A program made the position numbers and the translations under genes. Shown piece by piece: positions 56,124 through 64,000 of a DNA stretch of 64,000 nt; the stretch's first letter is position 1; every line of letters starts with the position of its first letter. The DNA is from Lineus longissimus (taxonomy: Eukaryota; Nemertea; Pilidiophora; Heteronemertea; Lineidae): NCBI RefSeq assembly GCF_910592395.1, contig NC_088318.1:14446349-14510348 (forward strand). Direction: 5' to 3'. The notes below the pieces were generated by a model, which searched no databases, was not told the origin of the DNA, and saw nothing but the letters and a program-made list of their open reading frames with translations.

Positions 56124-56942
56124 CTTGTCTTTACACTTTGATAAATGCGGTTTGAATACTTTAACTGAGAGATTTTATGGTAGTTTTGAGAGAAAAGATG
56201 AGAATGTTTAGTTTACGTTTGGGGTCAAGGTCATCGCTGAGGGACGACATCAGCGCCTCTAGTGTCAAGATTGTGACGGTTATACTAATTCCCGACCTAC
56301 CCCGACCTTTACCGACATGCGGACCCGGACTCCGTTACACCAGCGCACCGATTAACTCTGATGGTTCAGAATGGGTGTGAGGGTCGAAACAGTCTTCCGT
56401 CTTTCATGACGTCGGCCCCTGTCTCTCACAACATGTTGCTGGTAAAGGCAGTATCTAAAACCCCATACCACATACCACATACCCACATACCCACATGCCA
56501 ATATTTTCCAGGTGGGGCAATCCAATGACGGCTGAAGCTTTTATAATAAGCCTGGCAAGATTGAATCACTCATTTTTAGTTCGTCTTACCCAGGAGACAG
56601 GAGTGTGGACAACCCATTAAACGTGACCCGACCGAATCAAGTTTGATATCATGCTATCAAAGTTGGCAATTGTATTCTGTTTCGAATGATTGCAGGTTTC
56701 CAAACTGAGCGCCCTACGAACGACGAACTACAAAGTACGAATGTCTATAGAGTCATCAAGTCCTCTATCTGCTATTTGATTTACACGACACTGAACCATA
56801 TTTTATAATTGGTTGTAGAAGGAATTGGGGAAATGATTAAAAAAGAATCGTCGATAAAATGCATTTACATCGTCTTTTGGCTTACGGAACCTGCCTAATG
56901 CATTTCCACAGCTCAGCATATGAACATGTACAAGTATGTATG

Positions 56943-57511
56943 CTAAACCAAATCCCACATTTTGACAATGCCTGTCATATTGATCATTGACAGAACAAAG
57001 GTCTCGCTTGAGCAGATAACTACTAGCCGGCCTGGTTCAAGGGGGTGCCCGGATGCTGTTACGTCAAATGTATTGTCTTTGGTCATGATCAGTCGCGGTT
57101 GATTCGAACGCCAGTCGGTTGGTGTGTGAGATGCGGAGAACATCGCGGGAACGCTTTCTCCGATTTCAAACGTAAAAATGCGTTCAAATTTTCCGAAACA
57201 AATCAAAACGGCTGCAGCAGAAGGTAAGGCACAGTATCTATGCCTGATAAAGGTATGGGTTGGTTTCAATGGGTTTTTATTGTAGAAATAGTCATATAAT
57301 CAAGGCGGGAATGAACTGCGCAGTTTGAAATTTTAAGCCAGACATGTTGAATTACATGTATGTACATCACTGCACTTCATGTACATGTTCAACGGTAATT
57401 TTAATTGCCATCCCTAATAAAATACCATTTGCTCAAAGATTAACTAAAGGCGCACGTCCAAGTCATGATGGTGAAGATGGAAGTGATCATGTTAAACCTG
57501 CGAGATCCCAT
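56943..57511 (-). CDS. Candidate small secreted or membrane protein, two exons
   Basis: Exon 56943-57211 follows a good acceptor (CTTCTGCTGCAG) and is open to its stop. It encodes ICFGKFERIFTFEIGES and later SGHPLEPGRLVVICSSETF. An upstream segment (57445-57511) starts MGSRRFNMITSIFTIMTWTC and joins it in frame, giving about 111 residues with a hydrophobic N-terminus like a signal peptide or anchor. The donor required (TTTA|GTTAAT) is poor. I do not recognise the protein. The 3' exon alone may belong to another structure. Confidence 0.3.
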
Positions 57512-57872
57512 CACTGCTCTTCTATCCTGTGATGTGGAAATCTCCACTGAATTCAGTGGAGATGTAAATTGACGTAAACAGTAAACAGTTTTAAATTCAA
57601 CAACATTACATTTGGCGGCCACTATCCCGACTGTGGTGTAGCACCCGACTGTAACTGGCATGAAAAGGGGATACGCTTGTTATGGATGTCAGATCGTGGT
57701 TCCCTGACCTTTGCAAACAATTTCACTGGACGTAACCCACGCGGCGCGGACACCAAGGACCGCTGGCTGATCTATTGATATGTTCGTAGTATGGTGTCAA
57801 AGTCGGGGAGAAGAAGAGCCACTCTTCTCTTGTAGGGGGTTCACTTGGAAGTGTTTGCATTTGTTAGCCTAT

Positions 57873-58261
57873 AAACACAAGATTTTAATCCTTCAGTCTT
57901 GGGTTTGGCGGAGAGAACTAATCTTACATAAGTCCCAAAACAATATCATATGTCTTTATGGCAATATTTATTATTGGGACCCAGTACAGTGCCGTTCTAT
58001 CCAATATTCCTGGGGCTGTTGGAGAGGCTTCTTGTCTAAACAGTACCATTCTGCCCCCTCTAAGGCATATGTTGGTAACTAATGAATTGACTGCGAAATG
58101 AAAGCAGGTTAAACACAAGGTGTTAATTCTTCAGTCTTGGGTTTTGTGGAGAAAACTAATCTTACATAAGTCCCAAAACAATATCACATGTCTTTATGGG
58201 AATATTTATTACTGGGACCCAGTACAGTGACGTTCTATCAAATATTCTTTGAGGCTGTTGG
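57873..58261. repeat. Two direct repeats of about 150 bp, 238 bp apart
   Basis: Units 57873-58021 and 58111-58261 share long blocks including TCTTACATAAGTCCCAAAAC and GGGACCCAGTACAGTG with scattered substitutions. They are separated by about 90 bp of unrelated sequence. Confidence 0.85.
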
Positions 58262-58602
58262 CAACTAGCGCCGAAGCCAGCCACGTGCTATTTTCCCGCC
58301 ATTAATGCTGGGTTCAGACAAGGCCGGACACGAGCATGCATGTACAGTTTACAAGAAGCAACAACCACAACTAACAAAGATTGCCGACCTGCAGAAAAAT
58401 TGCGGTCGGTTAATAGATGTAATTATTGGAGTTGATTTGCTCAACTTCGCATCGTTCAAAAGTCTTGAAATTAGCAGACGTACTGTATATGTATGTAAAC
58501 AGTACAAATATAAATATTCTGATGATAAGAACACTATATTTTGGCAGCATTTTCCGCAAGTCGGTAAAGGTCGGGAAAAGTCGGGGTAGGTCGGGAATTA
58601 GT

Positions 58603-61600
58603 ATGACCATGGCAGACCATCAAATTACTTGGTCACGACAAGCAATTATTTCTAACATTTTGGCCAAATGCAGCGACTTTAGTGACATTGAGCTGCTAAG
58701 ATCAACTCTAGAGAACGTGTGTTGTTACCAAGATGATATAAATGATAATGTCTCTCGAAGAAAACAAGCATTTGAGTAGGTTTTAGTCTGCCTATGATGA
58801 TGACATGCAAAAATGCCTCTATAGGCAGTAGGCTACTTCATTGACTTAAGGAATAAAATAGGCCCTACGTACGGCTATCTTGGCAGAAGCAGGTGAACCT
58901 TACCTTTTGCTTTGATTTTTCAGATTTCTCGAGTGGGCCAGAAAAAGAGAGCATCTGAAGATTATCACTGCCGACATTCCTGATGGTGTGTTACCCACTG
59001 GTCAAAAGGGGGCACTTCATGATTTGCGCGTCTTCACCAAAAGAGGTCCTGATGATGCCATCTATGATAGAAATGCAGACATTCGGGAAAAGGTATGAGT
59101 AAGTTCAGCTCAAGTTGGTTACATCCTAATATACCGCTACATCATACATGAAGTCGACCTGTGGCTTTGTTGTAATCAATGGAACTACCTTATCCCTCTT
59201 AATTTGAAACTGCATCAATTCTTACAGGTTGCCCGTGGAAACTGCTTCCTAGAGATAAAAGATGGGCCGACTGCTGGAACCACTTGCATAGTTTACGCTC
59301 TCAAAAAGTTCACAGGTGGGCTTGGAGATGATGATGACCGAGACAAAGGCGATAATTTCACATGGAAGAGATATTTCTCAAAGGTAACTGGAGGTCTATT
59401 GAATTGCCTTGGTTGGGTGCCCTTTTATCTTAGTGCCAAGCAGATTTATTAAGAAAGTCCATTGCAACATCCCTCTGTATTTTAAAGTTCCATTATGGAA
59501 ACGCGAAGATGAGTCCATTTTGATGAAACTTTACTGAAAAAATTGTCAAAGTTCTAGGTTGGTGTTTGGATATAAAATCGGATATCAGTAGCACCTGCTG
59601 ACACCATTTTTCCCACAGCAACAAGGTGCTGTTGATGATGTAACACTACGCTCTCCCGTCCTAGGCATGTTATATTCATAAGTCAATATGTTCAGCCCTT
59701 AGATGAGGCCAAGACTGTGATAGCCACCAGAAAAGCCAATGGTGAGGCTGCCCATCTCAGTTGCATTCGGCTGAATGGTGAGCATGTGATATGCGCTGGG
59801 TCCAAGAATGTTCACATGCTGTTGAGGAAAAAAGGTCAGTTTTAGTAAGAAAGTGTCAACATAGTCAGCAACATATTGCTAGTAGTGAAAAAAGATGATG
59901 TGATTCAACCTTAGCTATGCCACTGACAAATCTATAAGAAAAGGAATATGATCCAATTGTCAACAAGTTCTGCACAACTCACAAATTAAATAAATGTAGA
60001 GACATGGTGAATGCGATTCAACCAGAGCTGTGCAACTTGGCCTGCCTCGCTTTCTTTTTGGGAAATTTGCAAAACCTCTCAGATGATGTTGAGAAAGAAA
60101 AGCTCCAAGAAGTTTTTACCATCCCTTATTTTCTCTGCCTTTTGGTCCTTCAGAGCCCTGATTGTCTAATCTGCTTTGTACTTTAAGATGATGTAGAACT
60201 TTACACTGAGCCACGTTACCGAATAGCCAAAGTTGTCGCCAGTACTGTGGTGGAAGCTTTGGACAGTATGCCGGAAGAGGAGAAAAATAGGTAGGCTTGA
60301 TGTCGGTCGTTGATTCCTGAGTGTTCGTCAGAGCTGGTAAAGGTTCTGGGTTCTGGGTCCTGATAAAACCTGCTTGTATCAATCCATTTCCACTCTCACT
60401 TGCAGGTTACTTGACTTTCTCTGCCTGACTAAGTTCACTGCCACGTTTGAAATCCTTTCGCCAAACAGCCAACACGTGGAGGATCTGTCTTTTCTTGAAA
60501 GGTAAACATATTCTCATGATATTAGGCTGTGTTTATTTCAAGATTAATCCTAGAAACCCATAAAGGAAAACTGATTTTGAGTCGGACTTGGTTTTCAGGT
60601 CTGCTCTGGTGTAAAGCCAAATTAACTCTTGCCTATGTTGGGTGTGGTTGCTGACAGTTTTCTGTGTATACTTCTCCTCTGACTTGGAGTAGTCCCTGCA
60701 GATTTCTGTGGTCGTGAACCACCCTCTGGACATTTTTATTTCAGATCTGAACTCCGTTTTATCACTTGGACCAGTACTGATGTCGATCCATCCTCAAAGT
60801 CTAAGCTTTGCTGTATGTCACCCCATGTGGCTATAGAGGTAACAAATGAATAGTTACCATAAGCAAGTCAGTTTAGCCTACCATAAATAAAAGAGAAACA
60901 TGTGGCTGTAGAGGCCGACCATCTTGATAACTTCTTTGCTACGAGGCAGGAGCTCAGGGTAGGGGGGGTTAGGACAAAACTGAGATGATATGACTATCTC
61001 GAAAAAGCAAAGAGGTAAGCGATTGAATACTGGGGAGTAGGAGGTGATATGGCCAAATTTTCTGTCACGATTACTGTAGAATGACAAAATGCATGGTTGG
61101 GAGGTTAAAGGGCTAGTGGTCATGTACAGTAACTCACCTGTTTACCTTATCGTTTTAGATTGCCAAAGCTCTTGGACTCCATACTGTGCAGTATGAAGTT
61201 CTGCCCATATCTGTAGTGGATGACAGAATGAAGCAGGTTCGTCTAGGCTATGGGTATGAGGGCGAAGTTCTATACTTCCTTGATTCTGACAATGCTGTGA
61301 TTGGACTCCTCAAGAAAAAGACTATATGGTGAGATTTGTTGGGTCTCGCACTTGCTGCATCTGCTTGAAGCAGTAGCCTATACCAAAGTGATTACAGCTA
61401 TTGTTAAGCCTAGCAGCCTTGTGTTTTGAAAGGAAGCAGACCACTGACAAATATTAAAGGGATGTGTACATACACATTGGGGGAGAGGAGGAATGGTTGA
61501 GCACCTGGAATTGCAGCATGATTGGGTTCTGCATGGTTGTCATGTTTGTTGTGTTTTACTGACAGTTCTGTTGATTTTCATTGTAGGTATATTTTGTGTA

Positions 61601-62667
61601 GAGCCATAAGGGAAAAAGCTAAAGTTGCCGCAACTCAGTGGGTGAAGAGCTCAAGTACATATTCTGTGTCAAAGACCCTGCACAAGGTAATGAGTCCCCT
61701 GTGAATAATACGCCAAGGCTCTGCACAGGTCGGACGATATCCAACTTGGAATATAAGAGCGATTTTCAAAACGTTTCAATTGAGCCTGATAACAGAATTT
61801 GTTTCTGTGTCGGACGGGACGATTGCTTTCACCAAAACCTTTGAATGCCTCAATGATGATGTATCCTTTGAAATCCCTCTGTGTACTTCCTTTCATGAAC
61901 TGTTTTTTACATCTCTACTTTCTAGGTCGACAAAAGGATTGATGACATTCAGAAATGGCTAGGTCTGGATGCAGAGGCAGTAAGGGCTTGGAAGGTACAT
62001 ATCAGAATAGATTTTAAAGAGCTACATTACTGTATTCGGTAGAATAGCTGTTGAACGTGACAGTTTAGTTGAATTAAGGTTTTGTATTATTTGCAAGACC
62101 GATGAACTTGATTCGTCAAACCGAGAACATTCTTTAGGTCTGAGCATTAGTTTCTATGCCCTAACTGTGCCTCATGAACATTTTTTTCCTGCAGGCCCTT
62201 GCTGAAAAATATATACGGTGGTTAATCCATGAGCTTGAGGCTGGAGGGTTGAGTTCCTGTGAAGTTATGGACATGTTCCCACAAACATGGTGAGTTATCA
62301 GTCAAAACTGATCGGGACATTTTGACTTGTGACTGGGGGCAAAGTACATGTAATCCAGGTCGACATACATGTAGACCCCTCATGCAATGGAACACATCTC
62401 AACAATGCTGATTTATGAGTCGACCATGTCCATTCCAGAGACTCGGAGAAGATTCTTGCTAACCTTGAAGAGAAGCTTGGGGCTCAAGGGCATACTTGAT
62501 TAAGGGGTGTGTCTGCAAGAATGTCTGAGAATTTAGTATTCGTCCTTGAATTTTCCAGGAAGAGATTTCTATCTGAACGAAATCAAAGTGACGAGATCTC
62601 TGCCAACTGGTGTGAAATGGAGGATACAGCCACTGGAGGCGAAGGAGAAGTCGGTGTCTCATCATGA
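58603..62667 (+). CDS. ATP-dependent RNA ligase, Rnl1/Trl1-like (lancelet RNL type)
   Basis: Twelve phase-consistent exons: 58603-58775, 58924-59092, 59228-59383, 59696-59834, 60188-60290, 60406-60501, 60745-60838, 61159-61328, 61587-61686, 61926-61994, 62195-62289 and 62559-62667, giving about 490 residues. Nucleotidyltransferase motifs are in order. Motif I is TRKANG (K179 predicted adenylated lysine), followed by AGSKNVH (about 201-206). Motif III is TFEILSPNSQHV (F261, E262). Motif IV is GYEGEVLYF (E344). Motif V is LLKKKTIWY (K362, K364). An upstream KKFTGGLGDDDD segment resembles the region before motif I in T4 Rnl1 and Trl1. No kinase P-loop or 2H phosphoesterase motif is present, so it should seal but not heal ends. 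The closest described case is the B. floridae 5'-phosphate RNA ligase. It would join 5'-phosphate to 3'-hydroxyl ends, for example in tRNA splicing. Met at 58609 is an alternative start. Exons 3-5 flank a region with an extra open segment at 60004. Confidence 0.88.
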
Positions 62668-62865
62668 GTGTGAAATGGTTATTGCAGGCAGATGTTTCGG
62701 GAAGTGTTAGAAAAACTGATAATTGTAGTCGAGGAGGCAGGATTATAACTGAGGGTGAAGCTTGAGGCAAGCTGTTGGCCGCAGTTGGTGGAGTCTATCT
62801 CTATCTATACGCATGCTAGAAGTTTTTGTTCACTAAAAATCACATATCATGCCATTTTTTATATG

Positions 62866-62871
62866 AATAAA
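62866..62871 (+). terminator. Poly(A) signal of the RNA ligase gene
   Basis: AATAAA about 200 nt after the stop codon, within TATGAATAAATAGAATAAG. Confidence 0.65.
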
Positions 62872-63229
62872 TAGAATAAGATAAATCTGGCGTTGATATA
62901 GTTTCTCTCCTACTGTAAAACTAGTTTGTACTACATGTACGTACACTACTTGCAACCATCAGAAGGACAACTTGAGCAACATCCCATGGACAAGAAAGGA
63001 TGCACTGTTGAGGCAAACTGGCATTTGCTGATGGAATTGGCAAACAAAGCTATTCCTCTGGTTGTTCAAGAGCAGGGGTGTGAGACGGGACTATTCCTCC
63101 TGCTGCATGAGACCTGCAAGAAAGGGTAGTACCCTTCCAACAACCAGCCACAGGTTGGGAAAGGTGGGACTACTCCTCCTGCTGCACAAGCCAAAAGTTT
63201 GGAAACACCGAGGGACTGTGACATGTCCC

Positions 63230-64000
63230 ATAGGTAGAAGTGGAGGACTTTTCATCAAGGCTGTCTCCGAATTCACCCTATTAGTGTCTGGTGTTGTCTA
63301 TGTTCTAATCTCAGAACTGCAGGTCCCTGAGACTAACTCGCAACAACAGTCAACAAGAGAATACGCCATATGGTCATGACCATGTCCCTATCACAGAAGT
63401 CCAGGTTTATTTATCAAGGCTGTCCTTGTGTTCAAATGGCTATTCACTGGGTGCTGTCCTCGAGGCTGCGACAATGTCCCCTACACAGAAGGAGGACAAG
63501 CCACAACAAGGACATTCAATAAGAGAACTCCTCCAACCACATGTCTCATGGTTAAGACCATGTGTATATAAACAGAAGTTCAGGTCTAAGGTCCTCGCTT
63601 TTCCCTGATGTGGTCTGCAAGGCTGTGACAGTGTCACATACACAGAAATGCAGGCATATTCATCAACTCTGTCCTCACGTCCACATGTGTTGTTCCATAC
63701 TGTTGGGACCAAGACTGTCTTTGTGCTCAAATACTCATTTACTGGGTACTGTCCACAAGGCTGTGGCAATACCTCATACACAGATGTGCAGGTCGAAGAC
63801 TAAGTCAAAAGAAGGACATTCAACAAGAGAACTCCTCCAACCGCACGCCCCATGGTTAAGACCATGTCCCATACACAGAAGCACTAAGATCCTTGCATTC
63901 ACCTAGTTTTTTCCTGCTGTTGTCCACAAGGCTATGAGAGTGTCTCATACACAGAAGTGCAGGGGGATTGATCAATACGTCCTCGCATTAGTTAGTTGTT
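63230..64000. repeat. Degenerate tandem array, unit about 300 bp
   Basis: Successive units share AAGGACATTCAA(T/C)AAGAGAA, CTCCTCCAACC, CATGGTTAAGACCATGT and CA(C/T)ACACAGAAG, plus CACTGGGT(G/A)CTGTCC. One unit runs about 63412-63712, the next 63713-64000 and continues beyond the window. A more diverged or partial unit lies before 63412. The small ORFs in this stretch are by-products of the repeat. Confidence 0.8.

Larger units (their letters stand above)
56124..58602. other. Divergent upstream region between LENG1 and the RNA ligase gene
   Basis: About 2.5 kb that must contain both promoters. It carries a sequence shared in inverted orientation between the two gene starts (56282-56316 and 58560-58604). 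It also has a motif shared with the B-box gene (56246-56276), two direct repeats of about 150 bp (57873-58021 and 58111-58261) and a possible small minus-strand gene (56943-57511). Confidence 0.55.

Noticed and set aside
56246-56276. CTCF-like site in CACTAGAGGCGC
   Set aside because: The spacing between the CTAG core and GGCGC is one base shorter than the CTCF consensus, so it does not fit.
59255-59275. EIKDGP as ligase motif I (KxDG)
   Set aside because: It lacks the residue between Lys and Asp. TRKANG in the next exon fits KxNG and is followed by the expected SKN segment and motifs III-V.

Overview
This window is nuclear DNA from an animal, most likely a marine invertebrate bilaterian (a non-vertebrate deuterostome or a lophotrochozoan). 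The evidence is multi-exon genes with GT-AG introns of about 100-1,000 bp, AATAAA poly(A) signals, metazoan-specific families (HOIL-1, B-box/TRIM, LENG1), tRNA-derived SINE remnants and MITE-like elements. The sequence alone does not fix the species. All exon structures were built by hand from splice signals, reading phase and recalled family sequences. No transcript data were available.

Layout. 1-13.6 kb holds no gene I can name; it has an unexplained 231-codon ORF (993-1688) and three phase-compatible exons of an unknown gene (6839-7639, +). 13.66-20.86 kb (-) is a complete 13-exon RBCK1/HOIL-1 gene, an RBR ubiquitin ligase. 21.93-26.34 kb (+) is a complete 11-exon mitochondrial aspartate aminotransferase (GOT2), with decayed copies of its own exons and a Penelope-like retroelement fragment in its introns. 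26.3-31.6 kb is mostly non-coding, with a MITE-like element, a 38-bp minisatellite and weak minus-strand coding candidates. 31.57-35.56 kb (+) is a nine-exon EF-hand/WW-like protein I cannot name. 38.47-42.11 kb and 45.46-48.41 kb (+) are coiled-coil and CAP-Gly exon sets, probably one gene of about 740 residues; an intronless RING-less B-box (TRIM-like) gene lies on the opposite strand in the large intron (42.30-44.11 kb). 49.65-51.20 kb (+) is SNRPD1 (SmD1). 53.84-56.12 kb (-) is LENG1. 58.60-62.67 kb (+) is a 12-exon ATP-dependent RNA ligase of the T4 Rnl1/Trl1 type. The last kilobase is a degenerate tandem array.

The most interesting gene is the RNA ligase. Its KANG nucleotidyltransferase signature and motifs III, IV and V are intact, and no kinase or phosphodiesterase domain is seen. 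It therefore resembles the sealing-only 5'-phosphate RNA ligase described from the lancelet Branchiostoma floridae. The genes do not form an operon or an obvious pathway. SmD1, LENG1 and the ligase are all linked to RNA biology and are neighbours. LENG1 and the ligase are divergently oriented across about 2.5 kb and share a short sequence in their 5' regions.
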